From assembly GCA_028819255.1 (NCBI GenBank), contig JAPPMB010000138.1, positions 1-52,999 of the forward strand: DNA of 52,999 nucleotides, written 5' to 3'. The DNA comes from Bryobacterales bacterium. GTDB lineage: Bacteria > Acidobacteriota > Terriglobia > Bryobacterales > UBA6623. A program made the translations under genes and the position numbers. This document shows, one piece after another, positions 27,974 to 37,837 of this stretch. The stretch's first letter is position 1; the number at the start of each line of letters is the position of its first letter. Under the pieces are notes generated by a model. It was not told the origin of the DNA and made no database searches. It saw nothing but the letters and a program-made list of their open reading frames with translations.

Positions 27974-28624
27974 CGTGCGCGCTACAGGTGAAGAGGAGGC
28001 TCATTGAGCTTCATCCTCGCAAACGCTACTAGCGACGCTGGAGGACTCAGAGACGGATTGCGGACTTTGAGTTGAAGCCATCGTCCAGGATTCCGCGGTT
28101 GGACGACGGCATCAGCCGGGTCGGAACGGTCTGGCGTGCTGAGGTCTTGAACGCCGAGCTGCGTCCTGTGGTGTCGGCTGACCTGATCATGGGTGACGGA
28201 TCGGTTTCCTGCACGCATGCCTTTCTCCGAGAGCTCGCGCCCAACCCGCGCGCACCGCCCTGGAAGGTGGCCCGCGTGCGAGTGTCAAGGCCGCGATGCC
28301 GCTCACAGCGCCGGGCAGGCCCCGCGGCCCGGTGCAGGCCCCTCGTGCGGACCGCCACGACACCTCCGGCACAAATCCGGGCCACACGAACCGGACACCC
28401 GACCAGCCCCTGGATCCTTGCTGTGAAAGTACGGCCCCCTGATTCCGCGACCGCCCTCCTGCGAGCCGACCGGACTAGGCGCGTCCGGAGACCGACATCT
28501 CGGCGCCGGGGCTCAGGCTTGCCCGCCGCCCGCCAGGCAGACGTCCGGGGAGCTGCCTTTGCTGTGCTTGCACGATTCTCGCCCCTCGACGGCATCGACA
28601 AGGCGAGCTTCAGGACACTGGAGA
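27974..28624. other. Intergenic stretch, nothing recognised
   Basis: About 650 bases between the convergent DUF1552 and cyclase-family genes. Frames on both strands are present but have no recognisable motifs. Confidence 0.5.
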
Positions 28625-29590
28625 TCAGTAGATCGCGACCGGCGCGACGGTGGATCCCGTGCCGCCCTGGATCTTGAGAGGCTGGACGACGAAGGCGAAC
28701 TCGTAGATGCCGGCCGCAGCTAGTTCGTCCAGCCTCATCCGCTCCACCAGATGGATGCCGTTGACCACCAGCATGATCTGGTGGATCGGCAACGACACTT
28801 GCGGATCCGGGTTGGGCGAGACCTCGACCGGCTGGTTGTCCGCCCCCAATAGCATTGGATCCTGTTCCACTAGCCACTGAGCGGCCGCGACACCAATCCC
28901 CGGGTTGGTGGCCATGAAGCGCTCCGCGTCGGTGTCCCAGAGCACGCCCCAACCGGTGTGAATCAACACCGCGTCGCCCGCTTCCAGCGCTACTCCCTGC
29001 CGGTTGAGCGCCTGCTGCAGGTCGTCGACCGTGATCTCATACGTGTCGGGGAGCATTTCAACGCCCTTGAGGGCGGCCACGTCGATGAGCACGCCCCGGG
29101 TCATGAGCGTGCCGACGTTCTCGACGCCGAGCCGGGTGAACCCATCTCGCGTCATGATCTCGTTCTGATCGACGCAGTTGTACAGGCTGCTGCCGATCGT
29201 CTGGTGGGTGAAGCCGTCGAACTGCGTGCCCACCTGACCCATCTCGGCGACAACTAGCTCCTCGTTCGAGCCACGCCGGTTCGAACCCGCGCTCGGACCC
29301 GTCGGCTTCATGTAGAGGTCGAAATGGCGCGGACCGAGCGGCATCGAGCCCCTCAGTACCTGTCCGAGCTCGATCACCCGCCCCTCTCGTATCAGGCGCG
29401 CTGCTTTGAGCACTATCTCGGGACCCATGTGGTTGGCCGCGCCGCGCTCGTCGTCGGCTCCCCACCGGCTCGGACAGCGCTCATCGGCCGACGGCGGGGT
29501 CCACGACTGGCCGGCGGCGGGTGCAGCCGCACCCGCGACCAGAACGGTGAACGCGGCTGCGGCAAGGGCGTTAACGCTGGCGAATCGCAT
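28625..29590 (-). CDS. Secreted cyclase-family (PF04199-type) hydrolase
   Basis: The family includes kynurenine formamidase and isatin hydrolase, metal-dependent amide or lactam hydrolases. The 321-residue protein has a Sec signal (residues 1-27, ending AAG-QSW), then RWGADDERGAANH, a metal-site segment VGTQFDGFTHQTIG, GVLIDV, GDAVLIHTGWG and the C-terminal IHQIMLVVNGIHLVE. The common H-x-G-T-H-x-D site has Gln in place of the second His, as in other large secreted members, so metal binding may differ. GGAGGAG lies 4 bases before the ATG. The enzyme is probably periplasmic; no substrate can be named. An M48 protease gene lies upstream in the same direction. Confidence 0.87.
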   Translation of the reverse strand: MRFASVNALAAAAFTVLVAGAAAPAAGQSWTPPSADERCPSRWGADDERGAANHMGPEIVLKAARLIREGRVIELGQVLRGSMPLGPRHFDLYMKPTGPSAGSNRRGSNEELVVAEMGQVGTQFDGFTHQTIGSSLYNCVDQNEIMTRDGFTRLGVENVGTLMTRGVLIDVAALKGVEMLPDTYEITVDDLQQALNRQGVALEAGDAVLIHTGWGVLWDTDAERFMATNPGIGVAAAQWLVEQDPMLLGADNQPVEVSPNPDPQVSLPIHQIMLVVNGIHLVERMRLDELAAAGIYEFAFVVQPLKIQGGTGSTVAPVAIY

Positions 29591-29961
29591 GACTCTCCTC
29601 CGTGGGCGGTCTCTTCAGCCCCAGCAGATTCTACCGGAACCTACGATCCGGCGATTCGGCGGTCCGCGCGGCTTCCGGAAACCGCCGCCCGTCGTGCCAC
29701 GTCAGCAGACTCGTCTTCGATCTCAACAGAGGCGACGAACGCGGGCACGAGGCCCGCCGAGAGGCTCCCGAGCGCATCCAAGGCCGCCCCTTCGCCTGCC
29801 GCACCGGGCACCCTGCCGATGAGCCGTGCCTTCACCTCATCGGGCCGGTCGTCCAGTCTATTCGCTGGAGCGAGCAGGTCCGGTTCTCAGGCGTGCAGAG
29901 GCTCTCATGCCGCCGCCGGAACGCCGTCTTTGGCGCATGTTCACCGCCCCGATGGCGAGGC
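29591..29961. other. Intergenic stretch, nothing recognised
   Basis: Between the M48 protease stop and the cyclase-family start. A 64-codon minus-strand frame (29641-29835) is present but has no family resemblance. Confidence 0.45.
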
Positions 29962-31203
29962 TCATCCCGCCGAGAGCCGCTGCAGGGCGTCGATGCGCCG
30001 GAGCACCGGCGGGTGCGAATAGTGCAGGAAGACGTCCAGCGGGTGCGGTGTCAGGTTGCTGAGGTTGTCGGCCGACAGCTTCTTCAGGGCGCTGACCAAG
30101 GGCGCTCCGCTGCCTGTGGTCTCTGCTGCGAAGCGGTCGGCCTCGAACTCGTGCCGTCGCGAGAGGACGTTTACGAGGACCGACAAGACCAACTCGACAG
30201 GCTTGAAGAGGAGACTGAAGAAGAGGAGCCCGGCGTACACTGACGGCTCAGCGATGTAGAACGCCGCGAAAAGGCCCTGCTGCCCGAGAAAGAGCGACAG
30301 GATCCACAGCATAGCCCCGATGTGGCCGATGGAGAGCACCATTCGCAACCAAACGTGCCGCTTCTTGTAGTGCCCGATTTCGTGCGCCACCACGGCCACC
30401 AGCTCGGTGACGCTGTACTTGTCGACGAGAGTGTCGAACAGCCCGACGCGCTTGTGCTTGCCGAAGCCCGTGAAGAAGGCGTTGGGCTTTGACGACCGCC
30501 GTGAACCGTCGACCACAAAGATGCCCTCCAGCGGGAAGCCCGCCGAGCGGGCGTATCTCAGAACCGCAGCGTGCAGCTCGCCGTCATCGAGCGGAGCGAA
30601 AGTGTTGAACAGGGGCATGATCCACGTCGGGCCGATGAACTGCACGGCGAGCATGAAGGCGGTCACTGCCAACCAGCACCAAACCCAACCCGGCGGTCCG
30701 GCCGCCTCGAAGAATGCGAGGACGACAGCGAGTAGCGGGCCACCGAGAAGGACGGTGAGGGCAGCCCCTTTCAGCAGGTCGGCGGTGAAGGTGCCCACTG
30801 TGGTGCGGTTGAACCCGTAGCGGGCCTCAATGACAAAGGTCGACCACGCCCGGAATGGGAGCTGGAAGAGGGTGTTGGCGAGCAGGAGGGCTCCGATGTA
30901 AGTCAGACCGGTGACCACCGGGCCGTGACCGAGGCCGCGGGCAACGGTGTCGAGCCACGCGAAGCCCCCGGCGAACCAAAACGCGAGCAACACCGCGAGA
31001 TCAAACGTCCCGCGGACGAGGCCGAAGCGGTAGCGGGTCGCGCTGTAGCGCCGTGCCCGGGCGTACTCCTCGTCCTTGAAGACGCCGGCGAACTCGACCG
31101 GCACGGTGGCGCCGAACGAGCGCGAGCTGAGCAGTCCCGAGACTGCTCCAAGGATGTACTCGCATATGAGGGCGGCTAGGATGACGACGGAAAATGTGTT
31201 CAT
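29962..31203 (-). CDS. M48-family membrane metalloprotease (Ste24-like)
   Basis: The 413-residue protein has the HEXXH zinc motif VVAHEIGHYKKRH (His274-Glu-Ile-Gly-His278) and the third-ligand segment RRHEFEADRFA about 70 residues later. Several hydrophobic stretches precede and follow the site (about residues 5-25, 65-110, 145-195, 285-310 and 320-350), as in Ste24/CaaX-type proteases embedded in the membrane. The N-terminal M48 extension, with FQLPFRAWSTFVIEARYGFNRTT, is present. In bacteria such enzymes are thought to act in membrane protein quality control; a substrate is not shown by the sequence. The ATG is preceded by GGGAG at a short distance. All catalytic residues are present, so it should be active. 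Confidence 0.92.
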   Translation of the reverse strand: MNTFSVVILAALICEYILGAVSGLLSSRSFGATVPVEFAGVFKDEEYARARRYSATRYRFGLVRGTFDLAVLLAFWFAGGFAWLDTVARGLGHGPVVTGLTYIGALLLANTLFQLPFRAWSTFVIEARYGFNRTTVGTFTADLLKGAALTVLLGGPLLAVVLAFFEAAGPPGWVWCWLAVTAFMLAVQFIGPTWIMPLFNTFAPLDDGELHAAVLRYARSAGFPLEGIFVVDGSRRSSKPNAFFTGFGKHKRVGLFDTLVDKYSVTELVAVVAHEIGHYKKRHVWLRMVLSIGHIGAMLWILSLFLGQQGLFAAFYIAEPSVYAGLLFFSLLFKPVELVLSVLVNVLSRRHEFEADRFAAETTGSGAPLVSALKKLSADNLSNLTPHPLDVFLHYSHPPVLRRIDALQRLSAG

Positions 31204-31329
31204 GGCTCCCGGAGGAATCCCGATGCGCGATCCCCTACATTACCGCCAGCCCGGCCGTTCGGACGCTGGAAAAGAGGGGTTTCCGCATGGTGGCAAGCAG
31301 GGCTCTTCGGCCGGGCAGGCCGAATGGCA

Positions 31330-31880
31330 TGTGGGAGCGGCAGCGGCCGTCCATGGCTCCATTCGGTTCATGACGGGCGGCTCAGCCACGACATCGACGC
31401 CTCCGTAGCGCTTGATCGCCCGTCGATCCTCGGTGTTCGGCTGTCGCACCAGCAAGACGCCCGCAAGGGGAATCCCTCTGCGGCGCATTTCGGAGGCGGT
31501 CAGGAGCGGATGGTTGATTGTTCCGCGGCCGGAGCGAGCGGTGATGAGGCCGGGGAGACACAGAGACCGAATCAGGTCGGCCATCATTCGTCGTTCAGCG
31601 GGACAAGCAGGCCGCCGGCCCCTTTGAACAACCAGAACGGCTTCGGGTCGAGCCCGCCGGCCATTTCCAGCGGCTGTTCCATCCGCACCGAACGGCCCGC
31701 GAGGCGTGCCGCCAAGTGCGGCGAGAGAGGCCCCGGGAGGCGGGTCCCGTCTTGCGCGATCTCTTCGGCGCTGCCATCCGCGAGCCGTGCGGCCTCCGCT
31801 GTGTGGTCGTCGTTCTCGATCCCGGTACGGACGGGCTTCCAGTGGCCGGCCAGGCCAAACTTTCGAATTGCCGTGTAGCC
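31330..31880 (-). pseudogene. bioD: Dethiobiotin synthetase remnant, N-terminus missing and frameshifted
   Basis: The leftward frame from about 31880 reads FGLAGHWKPVRTGIENDDHTA, LPGPLSPHLAAR and KGAGGLLVPLNDE, then stops. Reading continues one base out of phase with MADLIRSLCLPGLITARSGRG, TINHPLLTASEMRRRGIPLAGV and RRAIKRYGGVDVVAE. These are the central and C-terminal motifs of BioD, which closes the ureido ring in biotin synthesis. The shift lies at 31584-31587. The N-terminal third with the GTDT-GVGKT P-loop is gone, replaced by the TonB-receptor remnant's region. The remains are clearly non-functional. Confidence 0.8.
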
Positions 31881-31967
31881 GGTCACATTATTCGGGCGGG
31901 AGAAAGGGTGGAATTGCCGGATTGCTTCTGACTTGCCGACGCGATTCGGGTCGGCACCCGCTAGACC

Positions 31968-32534
31968 ATGCTCGGCGCCACCATGGACAACAACCTCGCA
32001 GCTCCACCCAGCTTCAACGACCCGTGGAGCGCCTCGTCCGACCCATTCCCCCATGCTCAGGACACCTTCAACCATGCGATCAGTCCGGACTTTCGGGACG
32101 CGTACGTGCGGCGGTGGAACTTCAACATCCAGCAGCAGCTGGGCGACGACTGGTTTCTCCAAGTGGCCTACGCCGGAAAGAACTCCCACAAGCTGAACGA
32201 TCCGCGCGAGGTCAACATGGCTGCCTGGCGGCCCGGTGCGACCGACAGGAACATTCAGCAGCTTCGGCAGTTCCTCGCCCAGTACTGCGGCTCGGTGTCT
32301 TCACTGCGCGCTGACGGGGACTCCACCTGCAACGCCATGAAGCTGTTGCTTCAGAAGCGCTTTCCGATGTGGGCCGAAGGTCGCACGGTCGAGCTTCGCG
32401 GTGAGTTCTACGACCTGCTGAACCGGCCGAATTTAGGCAATCCGAACGCAAACGTGAGATCTCCCGCGTTTGGGAGGATCACCCGTGCAGGAGATTCGCG
32501 GGTGGTGCAGGTCGCCCTGCGCTACGATGTCTAG
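31968..32534 (+). pseudogene. TonB-dependent receptor (Oar-like) remnant with internal deletion
   Basis: The frame contains YVRRWNFNIQQQLGDDWFLQ and VAYAGKNSHKL, a barrel segment typical of large acidobacterial TonB receptors, then CNAMKLLLQKRFP. It passes directly into VELRGEFYDLLNRPNLGNPN, SPAFGRITRAGD and VQVALRYDV, the last strands and the aromatic-rich C-terminus of such barrels. The 200 or more residues that should lie between LQKRFP and the C-terminal strands are missing, without loss of frame. The plug domain and N-terminal part are absent too. No functional receptor can result. Confidence 0.7.
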
Positions 32535-32637
32535 CGAACGGCGTGAGACGGCAGACGGCCTCTCTGGCGAGATGCGCATGAGAGATGGGGCTCCGCACGG
32601 CGGCAGCCGAGAGCTTTCGAAGGCTCCGCGCGGGGGA

Positions 32638-33285
32638 ATGCTGCTGACACCGGCCGTCGCAGCAGGTGCCGTCTCGGCAGCCTGCAGCGTTCCGTCCCGT
32701 CCCAACATCATCTTCATCCTTGCCGCCGACCTGGGGTGCGGAGACCTCAGCTCCTACGGCGCGACGGCAGTCCGAACCCCGAACATTGACCGGCTGGCCG
32801 ATAAGGGCGTGCTGCTCACCGACGCCCACAGCCCGTCCTCCGTCTGTACGCCGACCCGCTACAGTTGGCCCGGAAGGATCAAGGCCGGAACGCGCTCGGC
32901 TGAGACCGCCACGCTGGCCGACATGATGGCGACCTTCGCCGCCTCGGCCGGCGAGGAAGTGCCGCGTGAGACCTGGCCTGACAGTCTCAACGTGATTCCA
33001 GCGCTCGTCGGCGGCACGCTGGGCGAATCCGCTCGTCGTCCTAGGGTGATGCACAGCGGCGGAAACGGCATGCTCGCGCTCCGCGAACGGCCGTGGAAGC
33101 TGATCGACGGCCAAGGAGGGGGCGGGAACCGGGACGGCGAAGCGGAGGCCGGAGCCCCGCCGCCGCCCTACAACCTGGACCAGGATCTCGGCGAGGCGCG
33201 GGACCTCTACGCCCTCCAGCGCGAGACGGCCCTGAGGCTCCAAGAGGCGCTGCGCCGGATCAGGACGGAAGGGCGCAGCCGATGA
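32638..33285 (+). pseudogene. Sulfatase with the middle of the protein missing
   Basis: The protein starts with an export signal (MLLTPAVAAGAVSAAC), then PNIIFILAADLGCGDLSSYG and VRTPNIDRLAD, and reaches the formylglycine motif as SSVCTPTRYS. It then jumps to TLADMMATFAASAGEEV, the C-terminal region, and ends LALRERPWKLIDG and NLDQDLGEARDLY. Roughly 250 residues with most metal and substrate residues are absent, and one early metal-binding Asp is Ala (AADLG for ADDLG). The frame is still open. Its stop overlaps the DUF1592 start as ATGA, so the remnant may still couple translation of the operon. Confidence 0.75.
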
Positions 33286-35954
33286 CCGGCCGCCGCAGCC
33301 GCCACCGTGCCGGCCGCCGCCGGTTGCTGGCGGCCTCATTCCTCTTGTGCGCACCGGTCATTCTCGCGGCCGCGGACCACCAGGGCGTTCGGACCGTGCT
33401 CGAGAGTTCCTGCGTCGGCTGCCACGGCGGGTCTGCGGCCGAGGGGGGCCTCAATCTCCGAGAACTCGAATGGGACATCGCTGATCTCGACAATCGGCAG
33501 CGCTGGGTTCTCGTTCATGACCGAGTCTCGAAGGGTGAGATGCCGCCCGTTCCGGGCCTGCTCTCGGGGGCGGACCGCGAGACGCTGGTCGCGGAGCTCT
33601 CGCGGGCGGTCATCTCTCTCGAGGCCGACGAGACCGACCGGGACGGGCGTGCGTCGATCCGGCGGCTGAACCGCATCGAATACCAGAACACGCTGCAGGA
33701 CCTGCTGCGTCTGCGCTACCTGAACATCGTCCAAATGCTGCCTCGTGACGGCGAAGCCTATGGCTTTGCAAAGGTCGGCGAGGCGCTGGACATCTCCGGC
33801 GCGCAGGTCACGGCCTACCTCGACGCCGCCGAGATGGCCCTGCGGCTGGCCCTGGAGTTCCCGGCCAAGCGTCCAGCGTCGAAGGTGTCCCGACACTACG
33901 CGCGCGCCCAGAAGGGCATGGTGGCCCTAAACGGCAACAGCCTGTGGAACCGCTGGTGGCTGGCGCTCGACGGCTTGGAAGTCAACGAGGAGCACTCATG
34001 GAAGAAAGAGCTCAAAGCTCGCACCATCGGAGAGGCGGACCCTGAGAAGAGGGAGAGCGAGTCGGTCGCGGTTTTCCGCGGGCCCTACCAGCCGTACCAG
34101 TACAACTTCAACCAGGGCCGCGTGGCGCACAGCGGGGACTACCGCGTGCGAGCGAAGCTGCGCTCCGTGCTGAGACAGACGGACATGGCCGAACCCGGGC
34201 CGAACCCGAGGTTCTTCCCGGAAGGCGACCCCACCGGGAAGTGGGACTTCTTGGTGCCGGTGGCCGACCGCGTCTATGAGGGCAAGCGCCCCGAGCCGGT
34301 CTCTTTCTACGCGATGTACACCGGGAACGCCGCCGAGGGTTCCGTGAATCCGACCACCGATCACGTGCGGTTCCTCGCGACGGTCGAAGCGCCTCCCGAC
34401 CGGCCCCGAACGCTGCAGTTCGAGGCGTACCTGCGGCAGGGTGAGATTCTGCGGCCGGACACGATCGGGCTTCCCAGGCCGATGGTTCCGGCCCTGCCCG
34501 AGACAATCCAGCAGTTCGACCCCGACGGCTTCCCGGGCGTGGCGTTCCACTGGGTCGAAATCGAGGGGCCGCTCCTGGATCAGTGGCCTCCCGCGAGCTA
34601 CCGGGCGCTGTTCGGGGACCTCCCCTTCCGGCAGGTCGAGGGTGTCCAACGGGTCGAGGCCGTCCCGCGAGACCCAAGCGGGGACGCAGCGGCCCTGCTT
34701 CGAGACTTCATGGAACGCGCGTATCGGCACCCGCCCGGCGAGCGGGAGGCCGAGGGCTTCCTCGCGATCGCCGACGGCCTGCTGGCGGAGGGCGTCCCGT
34801 TTACGGAGGCGATGATCACGACCTACGCCGCGGTGCTGTCCTCGCCAAGGTTTCTGTTCCTGAGGCAGGATCCGGGAAAGCTCGACGACTACGGCCTGGC
34901 GGAAAGGCTCTCGCTGTTCCTGACCGATGCCGGCCCGGACGAGGAATTGCTCGCCCTGGCCGGCGCCGGCCGGCTGGGAGATCCGGAGGTGCTAGGCGGT
35001 CAGGTCGACCGGCTTCTCGATCTCGGCCGGGCCGATCGATTCCTTCACGGCTTCCTGAACGACTGGCTGGGCCTGGACGAGATCCGCTTCACCGAGCCGG
35101 ACCGCACCCTGTTCCCCGAGTACGCCGGAGACGACTGGCTCGTTGACTCGATGGTGGCCGAGACGCGGCTGTTCTTCGCCGACCTCGTGGCAAGGAACCT
35201 GCCTGCCCGCAACATAGTGGATTCCGATTACACCTTCCTGAACGAGAGGCTCGCCAGCCACTATGGCGTTGACGGCATCAGGGGGCCCGCTCTCCGCCGC
35301 ACGCCGCTCCCGGCCGGTAACCCTCACGGCGGCATTCTGACCCAGGCTTCCGTGCTCAAGATCACGGCCAGCGGAGCGGGGACATCGCCGGTTGTCCGGG
35401 GCGCATGGGTCAAGGAGCGCATCGAGGGCGAGCCGCCTCCGCCGCCTCCGCCGGGCATTCCCTCGGTCGAGCCTGACACGCGCGGGGCGACGACAATCCG
35501 CGAGTTGCTCGCGCGGCACCGCGACGACCGGGCTTGCGCCGCCTGCCACGCCCGCATTGACCCGCCCGGTCTGGCGCTTGAGAACTTCGACGTCATGGGG
35601 GCGTGGCGCGAGAAGTACCGCAGTCTCGGGGAGGGGGAGCGCGTGGAGGGCCGTGGGCGGAGCGGTAACAACTTTGTCTACTACATCGGGAAGCCGGTCG
35701 ATGCGAGCGGCCAGCTCCGCGACGGGCGGGCCTTCCGCGACATCCACGGTTTCAAGGCCCTGCTCCTCGCCGACGAGCGCAGGATCGCGAAGAACCTCGC
35801 CGAGCAGCTGACGGTGTACGCAACGGGGGCCCGCGTCCGCTTTTCCGACCGTGAGGCTATCGCCGCCATTCTGGACCGGAGCGCGGGCTCCGAGTACGGG
35901 GTTCGTACAATGATCCACGAGATCGTCCAGAGTCCGCTGTTCCGGAAGAAGTGA
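33282..35954 (+). CDS. Exported DUF1592-family cytochrome-like protein, copy 2
   Basis: The 890-residue protein has the same domain order as the gene at 24.0 kb. It has an export signal (about residues 12-31), haem motifs CVGCH (44-48) and CAACH (752-756), RRLNRIEYQNTLQDLL (about 126) for DUF1587, RLSLFLTDAGPDEEL (about 542) for DUF1592, SPVVRGAWVKERI for DUF1588 and SGQLRDGRAFRDI (about 808) for DUF1585. I chose the ATG at 33282 because it overlaps the sulfatase stop and begins directly with the signal peptide; the longer open frame from 33093 would run through the sulfatase gene. The sequence is much more G+C-rich than copy 1, so the two are not a recent duplication. Confidence 0.9.
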   Translation: MTGRRSRHRAGRRRLLAASFLLCAPVILAAADHQGVRTVLESSCVGCHGGSAAEGGLNLRELEWDIADLDNRQRWVLVHDRVSKGEMPPVPGLLSGADRETLVAELSRAVISLEADETDRDGRASIRRLNRIEYQNTLQDLLRLRYLNIVQMLPRDGEAYGFAKVGEALDISGAQVTAYLDAAEMALRLALEFPAKRPASKVSRHYARAQKGMVALNGNSLWNRWWLALDGLEVNEEHSWKKELKARTIGEADPEKRESESVAVFRGPYQPYQYNFNQGRVAHSGDYRVRAKLRSVLRQTDMAEPGPNPRFFPEGDPTGKWDFLVPVADRVYEGKRPEPVSFYAMYTGNAAEGSVNPTTDHVRFLATVEAPPDRPRTLQFEAYLRQGEILRPDTIGLPRPMVPALPETIQQFDPDGFPGVAFHWVEIEGPLLDQWPPASYRALFGDLPFRQVEGVQRVEAVPRDPSGDAAALLRDFMERAYRHPPGEREAEGFLAIADGLLAEGVPFTEAMITTYAAVLSSPRFLFLRQDPGKLDDYGLAERLSLFLTDAGPDEELLALAGAGRLGDPEVLGGQVDRLLDLGRADRFLHGFLNDWLGLDEIRFTEPDRTLFPEYAGDDWLVDSMVAETRLFFADLVARNLPARNIVDSDYTFLNERLASHYGVDGIRGPALRRTPLPAGNPHGGILTQASVLKITASGAGTSPVVRGAWVKERIEGEPPPPPPPGIPSVEPDTRGATTIRELLARHRDDRACAACHARIDPPGLALENFDVMGAWREKYRSLGEGERVEGRGRSGNNFVYYIGKPVDASGQLRDGRAFRDIHGFKALLLADERRIAKNLAEQLTVYATGARVRFSDREAIAAILDRSAGSEYGVRTMIHEIVQSPLFRKK

Positions 35955-35967
35955 CGAGGAGGAGCGC

Positions 35968-37230
35968 ATGAGAGAGAGCCGCAGGGTCATTCCGCGCCGC
36001 AGGGTGCTGCAGGCCGGAGCCGTCGCGCTGGGCCTGCCCTGGTTCGAATCCGCGGCCAATTCCACGCGCAGGACGCCGCTGCGCATGCTGATGATCTGCC
36101 AGGATCTGGGCTTCATCCCTGCGCTTTTCTCGCCCACGGGCGAGGGTCGGGACTACAAGGCGTCCCCGTATCTAGAGCTGCTGGCCCGGCACAGGGAGCG
36201 GTTCACGGTCTTCAGCGGACTCTCGCACCCGGAGGTCGACGGCTCCCACAAGTCGGACCAGAGCTTTCTGACGTCGGCGCCCCACCCGGGACGCCTGTCG
36301 TTCAGGAATTCCATCTCAGTCGACCAGGTCGCGGCGAGCGAGATCGGGCACCTGACGCGCTTCCCGGCGCTGCCCCTGGCTGTGAACCAGCCGAAGAGCC
36401 TCTCGTTCACGCAGTCGGGCGTGGAGATACCCGCGATCGAGAGCGCTGCGGCGCTGTTCCGCAAGATGTTCCTGCAGGGGGACCGGGAGGCGGTCGAGCG
36501 GGAGGTGACCCGGCTGCGCCACCGCGGAAGCGTGCTGGACGCTGTCTCCCGGCAGGCCCGCGACTTCCAGTCGAGGCTCGGCTCCCGCGATCAGCGGCGC
36601 CTGGACCAGTACCAGACGGCAGTGCGGGACTTGGAGAACCGCCTGGCGGACCAGCGGGAATGGGAGCGAAAGCCGAAGCCGCAGACCAGTCTCGAGATCC
36701 CGACCGATCCGCCGACCAAGTATGACTACATCAGAAAGCTGGACCTGATGTACCGCATGGCGGGGCTGGCGCTCGAGACGGACTCCACGCGCCTGGTCAC
36801 GCTGTTCATCGCGGGCACGGTGACGCCGGGCCTCACGCTCCCGAACGGAAAGCAGTATCCCTGGTACCACGGCCTGACGCACCACAGCATGGACGAGGGG
36901 AAGCTGACGCAGCTCGAAGAGATCGAGATCGAGCACATGAGCATGCTCGGAGACCTGCTCGGATCGCTGGACTCGGTCGAGGAGGAGGACGGCACGCTGC
37001 TGGACAACACCATGACGCTGTACGGCAGCAACCTCAGCGACGCGAACATCCATGACACGCGCAACCTGCCGATCATTCTCGCGGGGGGCGGCTTCCGCCA
37101 CGGGCGGCACCTGGCGTACGACCTCGACAACAACACTCCGCTCTGCAATCTGTACGTCAGCATGCTGCAGCGCTTGGGCGTCGAAACGGATCAGTTCGGC
37201 TCGAGCACTGCAACACTGGCCGAGCTCTGA
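35968..37230 (+). CDS. DUF1552 protein with Tat-type signal, copy 2
   Basis: The 420-residue product begins IPRRRVLQAGAVALGLPWFE, a twin-arginine-like signal. It follows the same pattern as copy 1: CQDLGFIPALFSP, FSGLSHPEVDGSHKSDQSFLT, VDQVAASEIGHLTRFP, LETDSTRLVTLF, WYHGLTHHS, DNTMTLYGSNLSDANIHDTRN and LAGGGFRHGRH. It lies 13 bases after the DUF1592 gene with GAGGAGGAGCGC before its ATG, so the two are one operon. The function is unknown; conserved pairing with DUF1592 in many genomes suggests a shared exported complex. Confidence 0.9.
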   Translation: MRESRRVIPRRRVLQAGAVALGLPWFESAANSTRRTPLRMLMICQDLGFIPALFSPTGEGRDYKASPYLELLARHRERFTVFSGLSHPEVDGSHKSDQSFLTSAPHPGRLSFRNSISVDQVAASEIGHLTRFPALPLAVNQPKSLSFTQSGVEIPAIESAAALFRKMFLQGDREAVEREVTRLRHRGSVLDAVSRQARDFQSRLGSRDQRRLDQYQTAVRDLENRLADQREWERKPKPQTSLEIPTDPPTKYDYIRKLDLMYRMAGLALETDSTRLVTLFIAGTVTPGLTLPNGKQYPWYHGLTHHSMDEGKLTQLEEIEIEHMSMLGDLLGSLDSVEEEDGTLLDNTMTLYGSNLSDANIHDTRNLPIILAGGGFRHGRHLAYDLDNNTPLCNLYVSMLQRLGVETDQFGSSTATLAEL

Positions 37231-37318
37231 GGGTTCGGCGTTCCCGGAAGAGGCTTGCATCGCGATGGCGGCCACGAGCCTTTGGAAGGAGGCCTGAGCA
37301 GGGCCGTCACCCGGTGGC

Positions 37319-37675
37319 TTGATGTGCGTACCCGTGGCGGGGATGGCCTTGGCGGCCGTGATCTTGGCGTCGGCATGTCCCTGGGGGCCAGCTCCGGGCG
37401 ATCCGCACATTGTGCCGATCCTCGCCGACGATCTGGTGTACGGCGACCTCGGCTCTTGCGGCGCAACGCGGGTGCGGACTCCCAACATCGACCGCTGGGC
37501 CACCGGGGAAGTGCCGTTCACCGACGCGTCGACATGCACGGGGGCCCGATACGGACTCCTGACGGGCCGCTATTCCCGACGGACCTGAATAAGGTACAGC
37601 GCCCTGAGCGAAGACGCTCTGTCGTTGATCGAGGGGGGCCGCACGACTCTTGCGTCCCTGCTCAAGGGCGGCACC
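37319..37675 (+). pseudogene. Sulfatase N-terminal stump with in-frame stop
   Basis: The frame reads MALAAVILASACPW (signal), then VPILADDLVYGDLGSCGATRV, RTPNIDRW and CTGARYGLLTGRYS. It matches the first 90 or so residues of sulfatases, but the C-x-P-S/T-R site has become CTGAR. A TGA at 37586-37588 stands where an Arg codon is expected. The same frame goes on with ALSEDALSLIEGGRTTLASLL, also sulfatase-like, and is then lost at about 37675, just before the Panacea gene. This is a truncated relic at the 3' side of the DUF1592-DUF1552 operon. Confidence 0.75.
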
Positions 37676-37837
37676 AGCTGCGGCGCAACGGACGATCTCG
37701 ACAGGGTCGTGAGCGAGGTTCCGGCGCAGGTCGAGGAATTCCCAGCACGCGATGTTTACCAGTCTGCCCCTGCCGTGCGAGCATATGAACAGCATATGAA
37801 TGAAGCCACTGGAGGCTTGTTGCCAGGGGGTTCCAGT

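Noticed and set aside
29641..29835. 64-codon minus-strand frame between the M48 and cyclase-family genes
   Set aside because: No family resemblance and no good ribosome-binding site.
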